From: Cercis canadensis
Lineage: Eukaryota > Streptophyta > Magnoliopsida > Fabales > Fabaceae
Length of the DNA stretch: 64,000 nucleotides
Direction: 5' to 3'
NCBI GenBank assembly: GCA_003255065.1
Contig: QAOA01001012.1
Location: 1 to 64,000 of the forward strand
Positions 24,001 to 37,168 of the stretch are shown piece after piece (positions within the stretch are counted from its first letter, which is position 1; every line of letters begins with the position of its first letter). Position numbers and translations under genes: made by a program. Below the pieces are notes generated by a model, which saw only the letters and a program-made list of their open reading frames with translations, did not search any database and had not been told where the DNA came from.

Positions 24001-25700
24001 TAGGGCCAATAACATTTACTGTCTATGGTATTGTGCGACTCATAGTATTGATAATAGGAATAGAGAGAAGTGGAGAAAATTAGGCTTACCTCAGTAGGGA
24101 ACCCACCAGATGGATCCATCAGGCTTACCTCTTCCCCTACTAATATTGCTTTTATTCACATTTTTCATTTCTTTCATATTTACTATATTTTATTTCAGTA
24201 CAGGTTACACAACTACGCATGACTTTCTTGAGATCAATGATACTACATCTCTTTAAAGAGGAGTGGTTAAAAAAAAATTATTTCAATTTAATTTTAGGAG
24301 ATCTAGTAAATGTGTAGGTGGAAAAGAGGTTTAAATATATTTTTTTAATTAATATTATGAGTATCTTTACTTTATTCAATTGGATGTGAGATTAATTTTG
24401 TTTGAAGATTAGAACAATTATGATTTTTTTTCTCTCAATAATGTTTTTACTGGATCTCGAACCCTTCACTACACTTAAAGCACACGTCTAGGGTTCAACT
24501 TGAGAAGTCTAAATATTTAAATAGATGAATCATTATTCATTATTTTTTTCTAATGGAGTAATAATAAGTAAATAATTTTGATGGGAGAGTGTTTAGAAGA
24601 ATTATATATTTGACTGAATTTAAGTTTGAGATATGTAATTGTTTTCTTATTCATTTTTTCCTTTGCATCTTTCGTTTTCCAACAAATTGCTTTGCACATT
24701 CTTCACCAGTCAATCTCCCAAAACTATTCAACAATTGTGCATAAGAGAGAGAGAGAAAGAAACCAAAATTTTCAATGTTTACTTTAAAATATGCTACTGG
24801 TTGTGAACAAGGAAGTTATTCATGGAAGGAAATTGGCCTTAAGCTAACATTCATATCCAACCCTAAAGAAATAGAGATGAAGCACTATAAGACATTTGCA
24901 AGCATTGACCTCTAGTTCCATGTTCCATCAAAACACCACTACTTAATTACTGAGCAAGAAAAACATTTCAACTACTTTGATAATGAAGATTGGACACTCC
25001 TCTTCCTTGTCAAGCTCTCATTGGTTTCAAGTTGCTAGTGGCTCACCAACTAAACTTTACAAGGGTAAGAAACCAATATGAGGTTGAAATCAACTTCTTT
25101 TTTAACCAGCTGAAAAGTTATGCTACCTACACAATTTCCAACTGATCATAATGATACAAGTAGCTCTTTCTGAATATAGGCACTTTCCATGTGAAACTCC
25201 AACCACATTACTTCTATCTCAAAACCACCATAGTCAACAATTGTGATAAATGACAAAATTTGACTTGAACCGAAAAAACTTCTTGAGTGTGGTGAGTTGA
25301 ATTGAGGTTCTATTACATAATACAATTTATGAAATATTGTATATAGAATTTGTGTATATATCATCACTCACGAAGCCAATTACCATAGTTATATGAACCA
25401 TCCTAGCTTTAAGTTGACCAATCTTGCATTAAAGTATTATAAGTAATTTGTAAGAGGTGACGGATTCGAATCTTCGTGTTGTCATGTACCCAAAAAAAAA
25501 AAAAAAAACAAACATGATACGAATTGAGAAGTTTGAGTTACCATTTCATTAGATATATGTATGGCTATAAATATGGATACCACATAACCACAAAAATGAT
25601 AAGTTCATTCCTCCAACGATTAAAATATAGAATGAGGAAGAAAGAAATCATAATAATGGTCAGGTATGATCTGATGAATGATAAATTAAAGAATGATATA
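21049..25700. other. Long AT-rich spacer without a gene
   Basis: No exon chain can be supported. Notable content: a MITE-like inverted-repeat segment at ~21463-21666, a GC-rich C-tract patch at 23780-23865, (TA)n runs near 21450 and 22980, and a B-box-like 'ggattcgaatcttcg' at ~25463 followed by a 19-base A tract, which looks like a truncated SINE. Confidence 0.5.
21463..21666. mobile_element. Candidate MITE
   Basis: Left end ggaatgtatcaagtgagagg and the reverse complement of the right end, ggacatgtcaagtgagaaga, match over about 20 bases and share further subterminal sequence. A clean target duplication is not visible, so the superfamily is unassigned. Confidence 0.5.
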
Positions 25701-25725
25701 TAGGGTTAAACTCTTAAATGTTTAA

Positions 25726-28700
25726 TTAGGAGATAGTTCTTTCTCTTGCAAAGGAGTATCCATTGACAGGCACAGAAGTGCACTGGATATTATGAACTTT
25801 ATTTCTTCTGAGTGAGAATGGATCTATCCCTGCCTTGTGAGCTGCAATTACTCCAATGGCTTCCCAATAGTTTGAGACCTGCAGCTGCAGGAGAGGCAAT
25901 TTCCTTAACCAAATTACTTTTGTGGAAGAGGAAACTGAGCCAAAAAAGTTCAGATAATGTCTTCACCCAAAAAGTTGCCCTTTAGTGGCCTAAAATGGGT
26001 AAAATTTTATTTATTTACTTCTTCATCTTTTTATATTCACTTTAGTCTTCTGATCCCTTTATCCTTTTCCTCTTTTCCAGACAAATAAAAAAAGCTAGAG
26101 ATCTTTCATGTTTCATGTATCCAAACTTATATGATAATATATATATATATTGTACTTCACCTTCACTTAACTTCCCCAATTCAGCACAACATACGGTGCC
26201 TAAGATTACTCTAAACTCTCAAATGCAACAAAATGACTAAAAAAATACAGTTTTACAAAATATTTACGCAAATGGGTTAGTTTGAAAACTTTTTATCAAT
26301 TTAGGATAGTTTTGATTAAATTATTGATAGGCACGTAAAAGAAGAGGTCACGCTACTTTGTAAGAAAATTGACTCCAAGGGTCACGCTATTTTGTAAGTA
26401 GCATGATTTTACTTCAAAGTAGCATGCCCCTTAGAGTCACGTTATTTACAAAGTAGCATGACTCATCTTGTTCGCGTCTCTGAATAAAATAATGAAAAGC
26501 ACACCATTTGTGTAAAAAGTTTGTACAATGCTCCATTTTAATAAATACTTTTACAAAGTGCATTTTCTTAGTCAATTTGCCCTCAAATGCTTTTTTTCTC
26601 CTGCATGTCCTACCCCTTCTACTAAAAGAACAAAATCTAAAAGCTTTGCAAAGAAATTTCCGTACCACTTGGAAACCAAGTTTATCAGGAGTATCATCTA
26701 GAACAGTTTCATTTTCTTCCACAGAAATTATAAGTGNCTTTCATGTTTCATGTATCCAAACTTATATGATACTATATATATATATATTGTACTTCACCTT
26801 CACTTAACTTCCCCAACTCAGCACAACATACGGTGCCTAAGATTACTCTAAACTCTCAAATGCAACAAAATGACTAAAAAAATACAGTTTTACAAAATAT
26901 TTACGCAAATGGGTTAGTTTGAAAACTTTTTATCAATTTAGGGTAGTTTTGATTAAATTATTGATAGGCACGTAAAAGAAGAGGTCACGCTACTTTGTAA
27001 AAAACGTGACTCCAAGGGTCACGCTATTTTGTAAGTAACATGATTTTACTTCAAAGTAGCATGCTCCTTAGAGTCACGTTATTTACAAAGTAGCATGACT
27101 CATCTTGTTTGCGTCTCTGAATAAAATAATGAAAAGCACACTATTTGTGTAAAAAGTTTGTACAATGCTCCATTTTAATAAATAGTTTTACAAAGTGCAT
27201 TTTCTTAGTCAATTTGCCCTCAAATGCTTTTTTTCTCCTGCATGTCCTACCCCTTCTACTGAAAGAACAAAATCTAAAAGCTTTGCAAAGAAATTTCCGT
27301 ACCACTTGGAAACCAAGTTTATCAGGAGTATCATCTAGAACAGTTTCATTTTCTTCCACAGAAATTATAAGTGGCTGCAAAAAAATCAAAGAGAGTCATA
27401 TAACAGAAAAAGTATCATCATAGAAATTGCCGGTAGCTAGAAATCTAGAGAAAGGTAGGTGTTCTGGTTCAAAAAAGAAAACAAGAACAAAAAAAAAGTT
27501 ATATGTCTGAATTTATACCTTATTTTTTCCACTTCTTGCAAAAGCAAGAGCTCCATCTCCTCCACATGCATCTCTGGGAAGAATAACAGAATCAACATCA
27601 CTTGCCAATATGCAAGATCTCTCCATGGATTCAGAGCTTTTGACTAAGTACTGTGGAGCATTACTTAGGCCAGCAAGCACACATGGCAGGAAAGTGTATC
27701 CTAACTGTTTGGCAAGGGCTAGTTAATCTTAAGTACTGTTAACCATGCAAATGCAGACGAAGAGGAAAATCGAATTTATAATCTAAAAGAAAAACTCTTT
27801 AAGAACTAGTTACTCTTTTCAGTTAAGATTGTCAGACATGAACTTCTCACAGAAATTACTTTGCTAGTAACTTCAAGTTAAAAGAGTCCTAGCCTAGTTT
27901 ATTCTTGTCACACTCATATTCTAAATAAGCTAGAATATGCTAACCTCATTGTCATATTCTAGGTCATTCACATGCTGCAACAACATTCTAAGTAACGTTG
28001 ATAAACTCTCCCCGGTTTCTTCCTCAAGTTGATATCTAGAGTTTACTAACCTCCTCAGCTGCTGATTTTGGAGACAGAGATAGAGTCAGAGGAAATGGAG
28101 ACAATGCAGGCGCATGCGCGCAAGGAATTTGGAATTCCTTCACCACTAGATGGCTTATGACTGCCTCAACTCCTGCCAATAGATCTATTCCCTGAAAAGA
28201 TTAAAAAAAATTACAGAAGCAAATGTCAGTAACCAAATCATACCAAATATTTAGTCTTAAACACATGACCAGCCCAAAAATAACAAAAAGAAAGAACAAA
28301 AGATAACCAGAATGTTGAAATTAAGGTGAAAAAGCAGCAGTATCCAAGATTTTTGTTTTTCTTTAATACAATAAAACTTGCACAATTTTGGTAACAAATT
28401 ATATTCACCGTATTCAGTACAGAGTGGTGTCCATAACCATTATTGCCATACCATCCCTTGCCGGTAGTCATCTACATCATCAATATCATCATCTGGAAAG
28501 CGTCCAACAACAGCGATAGCATTCACCTGTGACCGATTCACTAGAGTCTGCACAGCTCTAAGTAAAGAATCAGGGTGTTTAATCCTCCCTGTGGACTGCC
28601 CACTTTCAGGATCAACCCACTTTTCTACCTGTAAAATTTGATGCAAGTCAAACTCTTTTCATTCACATTGGATGCTGAACTTAACTTGAGCTGGGCATTT

Positions 28701-30366
28701 TAAACTACTATGAGATCATGATGTTAGATGCTAGGAAGCATAGACATGCTCAAGTAGTCCCATTCTCCAACTATCAACATCAAGCATGTCTAAGAAAGCA
28801 TTAGGTACAAGACTAGCATTAGAGAAAGATCAGAAAAGAGAGCACATGCAATAGCTATTTTGAGTCATGTCTATAAATCTTAGAGCTGTCATGTACATAA
28901 GACAAGTTGTATGAACAAAAAAGGGTATGCCCAGAAAGCTGCACTACATTCAAATATGAAAATAAGTGATTATAACATATACACAAATTCAATTACATGT
29001 GATTAACTGATCATGTCAGCTAAATACAAGGATACCTTGAGAGGTGAGTCTGTGACGATATATTCCAAAACAGGCAATCCAAGGGAAGCCCTTGCAGCAT
29101 CAGCTGCTTGTAACTGGCGAATTCGAAGCTCCTCCTCTATTCCAGCATCAAGAACTAACCCCACCTGAAGAAACTTGATATATAATTCATCCAAAGTGCA
29201 AGGAAATGGTACCATGAACAAAGCACCTTACAGGTTGCCACACCACATGACCAGTAACGAATCCAAAAATAACTCAGTAGAGAGGGCCAAACTACAAAAG
29301 TGGCGCTCTCAAAAATTACCAAAGCAATTTGGTAAAAAAATTTGAAACGTGGGGGAAAGTGACCCCGAGCCCCCTAAATCCGTCACTGCACATGACATAA
29401 ACTAATCATTGCTGCAAACACCTTGAGACTACCTTAACCTTAGAAACATACCTTGTTTTGGTGAACAGGCTGCAAGGCCCATAACCCTTCTGCAAAGCGG
29501 TCAAGAGCATAACCTTCAACGTATAGTGCATTAGGCAGAGGCCAGTATAGAATTGCTGCATTAAGCACCTGAAAAATTTTGACAAGTCAAAAAATATATC
29601 ACACTTCCAAAGCAACCTCTGGTAATACTGCTGCTAATTTGTTTTGAAAAGTAAACAAAGTGAGAATTACAATTATACCTTATGATTAAAATCTTTTAAA
29701 GCATAGATAAATCACAATTACTATTATGCTTAGTATATATATATCACAAAATAGAAAATAAATGAATAATTACGATTATGCTTTTTTTTTTATTTTTTTT
29801 ATGAGGCCTTANTTTTTATGAGGCCCTATGACCCAAGTCACCCAACTGACCCAATTGAGTGCAACGCCTGTTTTAAAAACAATAAAATAAAAAATGTTTC
29901 AAGAACTGAAAAGACTAAAATACCCTTGCGTCAAGATAAGCAAGACAGCGTTTCGGAAGAGCAAGCGTAGGGGTTTTTTTGGGAAGTAAGAACATACGTT
30001 TGGGTGAGTGATAAGGCAATCAACGACGGTAGATAGAGCACGAGCCACTGGCAAAGCGTCGCCGGCAAATCCACCAATAGCAGCTCCTATCCCAGTCGGG
30101 ACTATCATTACGCTCGTGTACTGCCTCTTAAACTGCGTTTCCAAACACACCCACAAATCATTTCCTTTTCTTTTGCTCTGTTCTTCCCCTATCATTCTGG
30201 ATAATTGATGAAATTGGGAAGTTTTCAACAAGAGTGAGTAACTAACCTTGGAAGATTGGCAAGAATAGGAGCAGCAAATGCTTTGTTTGGTTGGTCTTCG
30301 ATGTCTGGTTAGGAATCCATTCTGACCAGCCAAACAGGGAATTTGACGGCTGAGACTGGCTGCCAT
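25726..30366 (-). CDS. DUF3326 domain protein, probably plastid-targeted
   Basis: Nine minus-strand exons were rebuilt: 30247-30366, 29998-30132, 29452-29568, 29036-29164, 28452-28628, 28051-28191, 27519-27704, 27303-27374 and 25726-25878. All are phase 0 with GT..AG borders and total 1230 nt, 409 residues. Residues 1-40 are rich in Ser, Arg and Thr without acidic residues, like a chloroplast transit peptide. The DUF3326 domain fills the rest, with the hallmark blocks VPTGIGAAIGGFAGDALPVA, YVEGYALDRFAEG, GIDLLAGVEAVISH, IPCAHAPALSP and VEENETVLDDTP. The domain is shared with cyanobacteria; its biochemical role is not known to me. The 114-nt first intron has no stop and is a multiple of three. 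The eighth exon is also present as a near-complete extra copy at 26666-26736, from an N-join duplication, and a MITE sits in the last intron. Confidence 0.93.
26103..26736. repeat. Unmerged duplicate carrying a copy of DUF3326 exon 8
   Basis: 26103-26736 is repeated at 26738-27373, separated only by N26737. Both copies hold the MITE and the DUF3326 exon 8; this copy's exon (26666-26736) stops one base short of its 5' edge at the N. The simplest reading is one genomic copy represented twice by overlapping contigs. Confidence 0.9.
26227..26581. mobile_element. MITE with 9-bp TSD (Mutator-like), family C
   Basis: A 355-bp element in the last intron of the DUF3326 gene. The ends, read inward, are aacaaaatgactaaaaaaat and ggcaaattgactaagaaaat. 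Perfect 9-bp direct repeats, ctcaaatgc, lie at 26218-26226 and 26582-26590. Internal short words such as 'gtcacgctactttgtaa' occur in direct and inverted copies. The duplicate copy is at 26864-27218 and an older relative at 47074-47384. Confidence 0.88.
26738..27373. repeat. Second copy of the 0.63-kb duplicate
   Basis: Direct copy of 26103-26736 with a few base differences, continuing without a break into exon 7 and the rest of the DUF3326 gene. It is therefore the copy used in the gene model. Confidence 0.9.
26864..27218. mobile_element. MITE family C, duplicate copy
   Basis: Same insertion as 26227-26581, with the same ctcaaatgc flanks (26855-26863 and 27219-27227). It is present because the whole segment is duplicated around N26737. 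Confidence 0.88.
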
Positions 30367-30399
30367 TTTTTGAGGTTAAGGACATCAGCCACAGAGGGT

Positions 30400-31371
30400 T
30401 GCTGTATCCATTCCTGGATTTATAAAAATGTCCCGCCTTATTTTACTATTATCCAATCTTCCACCGTTATTCCGTTTTTGACCTTCTAACCCTTGCAAAA
30501 AGGATTTTCTATGGCCCATTTTTTGATCATGATCGCTAATCTACCAATCATGATAAATTAAAAAAAAAAAATAGATCAACAAAACAAGAAATTTTATCTT
30601 TAACCACAATTAATTATTTAATCTATTTATTTACTCTTTTTTTTGTCACATATTTATGAGTTTCTTCCTTGTGCTCCAAGTATGTGTATACTATATCATC
30701 TAATATTACTAAAATTTCTATTAATATTATATAACTATTCTATTTACATATATAATTATTCTATTTATATTTAAATATATCACGTAGTACCATGTAATAT
30801 TTTGGTTATTCTCACATCGTGGTAGGCAACAATTTAAAAAATTTATATCCTTTCAACATTGACCTTATGTTTTAAATTTTAGAAACTTAGAATAATTATT
30901 TATATGTTTATTTACTTGTTTGAAGCCAACCTACAACCATAAAATGACACTGTTCTGAAAAACGATTAGAGAGTGTGAAATTTATACCTTTAAATAGTGG
31001 TTTGCAATTTAATTCCAAGAAAAGGGGAAAGCTTGTAGTTTCCACAATTGTTTTTGGTTACAAAAAAATTTAGGAACCATTTAGGTTGTGCAATAGAACT
31101 AAAGGCAAAGTTCACTTAAGATGTCTTACTAACATATTCTTACGGCTTCAAATTCAAATCATTGAACTAAGAGTTTGATTTCTCAACGCTAAACCAATGA
31201 CCATTAGCGAGTTTCAACAATTCCTTTTATAGTAATGAGTAATAATCTACTAATTCTAACTTGTAAGTAGGATTTATGTACGTGATTTGTTTTAATAGCC
31301 TCGATATCTTTTTAATATTTTTTTAATTCAACTGTCAAGATAACTTTAAGCTAATTGTCATGCACAAAGAC
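30400..31371. other. Spacer 5' of the DUF3326 gene
   Basis: AT-rich DNA holding the promoter side of the DUF3326 gene. A SINE-like segment on the minus strand may lie at ~31100-31210. No other gene is seen. Confidence 0.45.
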
Positions 31372-31835
31372 TAGGGGTGTAATTGGTCTAGTTCGGTTCG
31401 ATTTACACTCCAAACCGACATCGAACCAACCAAACCATATTGATTCGATCCAGTTTGAATTTTCAAATTTTTTAGAGTAAAACCAAACCGAACCAAATCG
31501 GTCTGGTTCGATTCGATTTGGTCGATTTTTGCCATAAAATCTATACAAGCCATTTTTTCAAATTTAAACAAGAAAAAAGCCAAAAATTGAACAGATTTTA
31601 GCTATTTCAAGAAGAAAAAAAAATACTTCAAAATAACTAAAATGACGTCGTTTTAGCTTCTCAGTTCGGTTCGGTTTATTTTTTGTTTTTCTTCATTGAA
31701 ATTGAGAACCGAATTGAACCCCTCGATTTTTCTTTTAAAATAAAACCAAAAACTAAACCGAACCCCTCGGTCCGATTCGATTTTCCCAAGTTCGGTTTGG
31801 TTCAATCGGTTTGACCAGTTTTGCTTACACCCCTA
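31372..31835. mobile_element. hAT-like MITE
   Basis: A 464-bp element with terminal inverted repeats taggggtgtaa and ttacaccccta. The interior is rich in ggttcggtt and aaccgaacc words that fold back on each other. The 8-bp flanks, acaaagac (31364-31371) and acagagat (31836-31843), match at 6 of 8, as expected for a decayed hAT target duplication. Short open frames rich in Arg, Pro and Ser inside it are by-products of the repeated words. Confidence 0.75.
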
Positions 31836-32876
31836 ACAGAGATCATATCTCTCTTTGGATAATTTTTAGTGCATATCCTTCATCTCTTTTTGATAATTAT
31901 TAGGAAAGAATAGGGCTTAACTCAATCATATTTGAAGTTACGATTTTACCCCAAAAGAACATTAGAACTTACGAACAACTAGCACTCCCCTGTCTTAAGA
32001 CAGAGTACAATATTGAGACTAATAATAAGGAATATACAGTTTCTGTAAATTAAAAAATCCTATTGCATCTATCTCTTTTCATATTACATCTGAAGTGCCT
32101 TCCATGACATTGTGAAACACAACAAACCCTCACTATTTTCCTTCAATATAGTTTGAAGTCCGTGGTGAAAAATGAAAATTTTGGTCCTACATAGATAGGA
32201 ATCAAGAAATATATTAAAAGAAATAGGTTTAAAAAAAATGACAACTCTAAGAGCTTGTTTGATTATGCTGTTGCATAACATAAAAGTATTTTTAATAATT
32301 TAATCAATTTTTCAATTAGAAAAGTGTATATAGAGCTTTGAATTACAGCAAAAATTAAAAGCATATATCAATAAATAGTTTTTTGATTAATTGATATCCA
32401 ATAAATGATTGTGTTTTGAGTAAACATACATTTACGTCTTTGAAAGATTCAAGATTTAACAAAATAGTCTTCAAAAGAATACTAACTACAAAATAGTCAT
32501 TGAAAGAATTAATATGGGTAACAAAATAGTCCTTGAAAGATTCAAAATTTAACTAATATTGAACTATTTTGTTACGCATATCAGTTCTTTCGATGACTAT
32601 TTTGTAATTAGTGTTCTTTCAAGAATTATTTTGTTAAATCTTAAATCTTTCAGGGACGCAAACGTATGTTTACTTGTGTGTTTCGAAACCATTCATTTTC
32701 CATGGCCAAAAAAAAAAAAGAAGCCATTCACTTTCCTTGCTAAATTTTGTCCAATTTATTTCCCATGTAATAAAATAATTTAGTTTGAAAATATAACATA
32801 AATAGTATAAGAATGTTAGCTAATTGGTTGTAAAACTAAAAGATTACCATGATATTTGGCAATCCTTGATGACCTC

Positions 32877-35800
32877 TCACTTAATGATTTTCAAGGGCCT
32901 CATCATCGCATTGTCCTCGTGGTCCAAGATCTGTACACACAAATGATAAATCTTATCAACAAATATATATATATAATTTGGAAAAATACAGAAAAATATA
33001 TTATATGTCACAAGCAAAGGAGTTTCTTATGCATATTTCTAGTTTTCGTTTTGAGAGTAAATGTGGGGATAATTATCAAAGAAAAATCTTTAAGCAATTA
33101 ATTGGTATTCCATTAAATCGAATATCTTTAAGGAAATACTCTAATAGTTGGGTACTTAGTAGTCAATTAAAATTTTTAATAGAATTTATTATTTTATTAT
33201 AAAGGTTTGTATTCGACATAATAAAATGAAATTTTAAAAAGAGATAAGCCTCTGAGAAAAGAAAAAAAACTTGAATATTACTAAATATAAGTAAAGAATA
33301 ATGTAAAATAAAAGAATATGCTAGTAGAAAATTTTCTGAAAAGAGAGATGTACTTACATGACAGTGATACACATAACCAGGTTCTGTGGTTGGGTCAAAC
33401 TCATATGATGCATTGGTGTGTATGTAAGAAAATCTCACCGCAATCTTGGTCACACACCCAGGTGTCATCTTAAACACGTTCTTCCACCCCTTCTCATGAG
33501 CTGGCACCTCTATCCTCTTGCCACGTGCGTACTTATCCACATGGCACTTGATCGCGTCGTTGAGTTTCATCATGCAATTCTTAAACTCTTCATCAGGGTC
33601 CACAAGCTCCGTCTGATCCAACACCTTGAACAAACCCAGATGAATATGCAATGGATGATTATCCTCCGTCAGATTGATCACATACCACTCCTCTGTGGAC
33701 CCCACTTTTGGTGTTTCGGTAGCTGGTGCCTCGTATGGTTTTCCATTCATGTACAAGTGAGTTGGCTCATCAGCATCGCTCGTGTACTCGTACATTGCAA
33801 TGTACCGTGTGCGTGACACACTAGATATGTCCACAGTGGGGTATTTTATCAACGTTCTAGGAACCAGTGACGTGTCAACTTCTCGAGCAGGTAGGATGGT
33901 GAATTTCATAACGTTGCTGTTAGCTTTATTGACAGGGTCACCAGATGGGTAAGGATACGCTGCATCGTTGGCTAGAATAGCAACATTGTTCTTTGACTGA
34001 GAAAAGTCAACAATTATATCTGTGATCTCAGATGGCCCCAGCAAAATCCTATTGGCCGTCACTGGTCTGTCGAGATAAGCAGAATCTGCTGCCACGTGGA
34101 TAAATCCCAAGCCATTAGTGAAAAAGAATCTAAAAAATCTAGCATTGCTGGCATTGATTATACGAAACCTGTATTTACGACGTCGTACTGTCAGACGCGG
34201 CCAGGCTTTCCCATTGACAATGATAGCATCACCAAAGTACTCTGGCTGCCACTGTGGGTGTATGGTGGGATTGTTTCCAGTGGAATTCATGTAAATGGAA
34301 CCGTCCGATCGAAAAGTACGATCAAATACAACCAACGGTCGATCGAATTCATCTCCGTGGGGTAGTCCAAGTGGGCCCTCGATCACGTGGTCCCGGATGA
34401 TGTAGGCCCCAATCAAGCCAGCAAGAAGGTTGACCCTAGTCAACCCCATGGCATGGTCATGGTACCATAGACTTCCAGGGTGTTGTTGATTGTGATAGTG
34501 ATATGTCTTCTTAGTCCAAGTGGGTCCCGTTTGATTAAATCTTTTGGTGAACCATGAGTTTGCGTTCCCATCACTCTCGGGCTCGTGAATGCCACCGTGT
34601 AGATGAACCACTGTAGGGACACCCTTATTTGTGTGGGGTATTGCAGTTGGAATAGTTGGGTCCCACGGTAGTATATGCTTTGGAGGGAGGTGATTTTGCC
34701 ACTTCACATAGGTGTCAACTCCTTGAAGGGCCTCGATGGTTGGACCAGGAACTGTTGCTGTGAACTTGTTTTCACCGTAAGCAAAAACGGGTGTTCGAGG
34801 GAGATCCCTATGAAATTTCTGGAAAAAGTAAAATTGGTGTTAATTCACTTTTGACAAGATAACACTCCCAATGATAAGTAATGTAAGTATATATCCCACC
34901 AAGAGCCAATAATATTCCTTGTGGGATGAAAATGGCCAGGGTGGATTGCACCTAAAAAGCTAATAGGGAACCTATTCATTGTTCCAATCTTCAATGGAAG
35001 TGGTCCATTAAAGTTAACCATTGATATCTCTAGGAGAATATATAGAAAACTTGAAGTTTTAGGTATATATGATTTGGCAAAACATGGTTTGAAAAGAATC
35101 GCCAAACTAGTTGTCTGTCTAATAAGAGTATAGAGTTAGTCATGATAGCTTTACACTACTACTATTATTATTATTATTAGGCAGCGTTTATAATACACAT
35201 CAATAAAATTATGTATCAGTGTTGCAGAGTTTGTAACCCTTGAATTGGATAAGTATAGGATATCAGTATCTGCAATTCATTATATGCTTGAGTTGTGTAT
35301 TGTAGCATTCTTCTTATTTTTTTACATGTTTTAAGTGATCATTTTCCTTACAAAGTGGCATGTCACATGCATATAGAGCTAGTTTGAGAAACATTTAGTG
35401 TAGTAACAGTTAGAGAAACGAAAAGAAAAAAAAAAAAAACATGAAGAATGACATGATGGGATCTATAACATGAGAAACATTCCTTCTAAAATCACCCAAA
35501 GAAGAACCCAGCTTTACATTTCACATGAAAATGATAGTGGATGAAGAAAAATGAAAAACACAAGAGGAGGGGAAAGTTTAAAAGGGGAAACGAATAAAGG
35601 TTAATTTGAAGCTCAGTGATAAAAAAAAATGCTTAAACAATTATAATAAATATTTCATTGCTCGACATGAAAATTCGTAGCAAAATTTAATGAGAAATGT
35701 TATTCGTACATTTTAAATCTATATTCTAAGCCCTTATTTAATTTATATTTTATAATTTTAATTGGACTCACTTACAATTTTTTTTTTTAAATGACTCAAA

Positions 35801-36756
35801 TTTAAATTAAGGCCAGNCTTACAAATTTTTTTTTTTTAAATGACTCAAATTTAAATTAAGGCCAGAACGTATAAAATAATATAAATTTGCCAAATAGAGC
35901 CACGTCATCAAAGCTATCCCATGGGATTTGGTCAAGGAGGAAATCATGTTTGTGCTCTAGATGAGGTAATATTCATGAAGGATTTGGTAAAAAGTGGGTG
36001 TAAATTTGTTTTAGTGAGTTTAGCACTATGCAAAATAAGAAATTTTCTAGAGTTCTTATTTCCTACTCTAGAGTAGAACAATTATATAGCTAGACAAACA
36101 ATTTTAATTTTTTGGTTTAATCTTAAAAATAAAAAATTTATATCATACTAAGTCCTTCAATTTTAGTTTTCTTTATATAATATTCTATGATGCATCAGTT
36201 TCTTCAACAAAAATTTGTAAAATACAAGTTACCCTAAAAGTCAATTAAAAAACCAGTTTCGTTTCTATCACCAGACATAGGATTATCCAATTGCCTTGTG
36301 GAGAATATCAGAAGTATAATAATAAATAAGCTTGGGAACTATATATTTTTAAGTTTCAAGAATTTTTGATTCGATACCATACTATGCTGCCCTCAACCCT
36401 CAAACAGCTTTATGAGTCCTAGATCGAACATTTAAAGTTTCCAGACAAACGAAAAGGCAATTAACAATGAGAGATTCAAAACTAGTGGTGAAAATAAAAA
36501 ATAGAAAAAGTAAAGCAAAAAATGTGCATACCCATTTCTTCTTGAACATGCCAATCTTGAGAGACCTGGGTTTTGGGACGCCATGGACAAGCTCATAAGC
36601 TTGGATTCTGGGCATATCAGGAAGCTCATCCACAAACATCTGCAATTTTGATGGGTCTAGAAGCTTATCTTCAGCAGAGGAGAAGGTGATGAGAACTCCT
36701 AATAACAAAGCTAAGAAACTGAGTTTCATGTGCAGCAATATTATTATTCTCTCCAT
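32877..36756 (-). CDS. LPR1: LPR1/LPR2-type multicopper oxidase
   Basis: Three minus-strand exons, 36532-36756, 33358-34818 and 32877-32930, give 1740 nt, 579 residues; known LPR proteins have about 580. The start at 36756 begins a hydrophobic signal peptide ending near SSA-ED (27-28), so the protein should enter the secretory pathway and work at the cell wall or ER. An upstream in-frame ATG at 36792 would give a charged leader and is less likely. Copper-ligand motifs are intact: HLHG (147-150), WYHDH (193-197), HPLHIH (463-468) and HCHILDHEDNAMM (560-572). In Arabidopsis, LPR1 is a ferroxidase that controls root meristem growth when phosphate is low; the same role here is inferred by homology. 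The last exon is only 54 nt but completes the type 1/type 3 copper site. The 5' region is duplicated around N37168. Confidence 0.94.
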
Positions 36757-37167
36757 TTTAGTTTCTCTCTTTCTTTCTCTGCTCACATGCATTCACACAC
36801 AGAGAAGAAAGGGAAAAGGGAGAAGGGAATTGGGATTGGTGTGGTCATGTGGTGGAGTATACAATTATATATGTATATATATAATTAGGTGAGTGTTTGA
36901 TGGTGGAAATCTTTAGTTGTGTCCTTGTCTATTTCTTGGAAGGGACAGGTGATAACATAGACTGCAAAGCTTGGTGTCTCCGGAGTAAGAGTTAAAAGCT
37001 ATGGAGAGAAAAAAAAGTTCAACAAAAAGAGAACAAGGAATCTCATATATAATTAAAAGTGAAATCTTATCATTCACCCCCAAAAACAAAGAAAAGTGAA
37101 ATGTTGATTGGATAACTTTTAGATGTAAAAGTCTATACTATTTTATATGGATGAGTCCATTGACATT
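36748..37167. repeat. Duplicate of the LPR1 5' region, copy 1
   Basis: 36748-37167 matches 37169-37594, with N37168 between them. Copy 1 joins the coding exon; copy 2 continues into unique upstream DNA. The differences are small (for example a 10-base 'gagggagagt' insertion in copy 2), consistent with two alleles. Confidence 0.9.
36874..36887 (-). promoter_or_regulatory. Candidate TATA box of the LPR1-like gene
   Basis: A minus-strand TATATATA-containing run lies about 120 bp upstream of the start at 36756, with a C/T-rich leader between them. The same element recurs ~430 bp upstream in the N-join duplicate, which may be an artefact. Confidence 0.4.
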
Positions 37168-37168
37168 N

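Noticed and set aside
31351..31583. Two overlapping minus-strand frames rich in Arg/Pro/Asn
   Set aside because: They lie inside the hAT-like MITE and come from its repeated ggttcggtt words; there is no domain and no start context.
36757..36792. Upstream ATG at 36792 as the LPR1 start
   Set aside because: It would put a highly charged leader before the signal peptide; the ATG at 36756 directly precedes the hydrophobic core.
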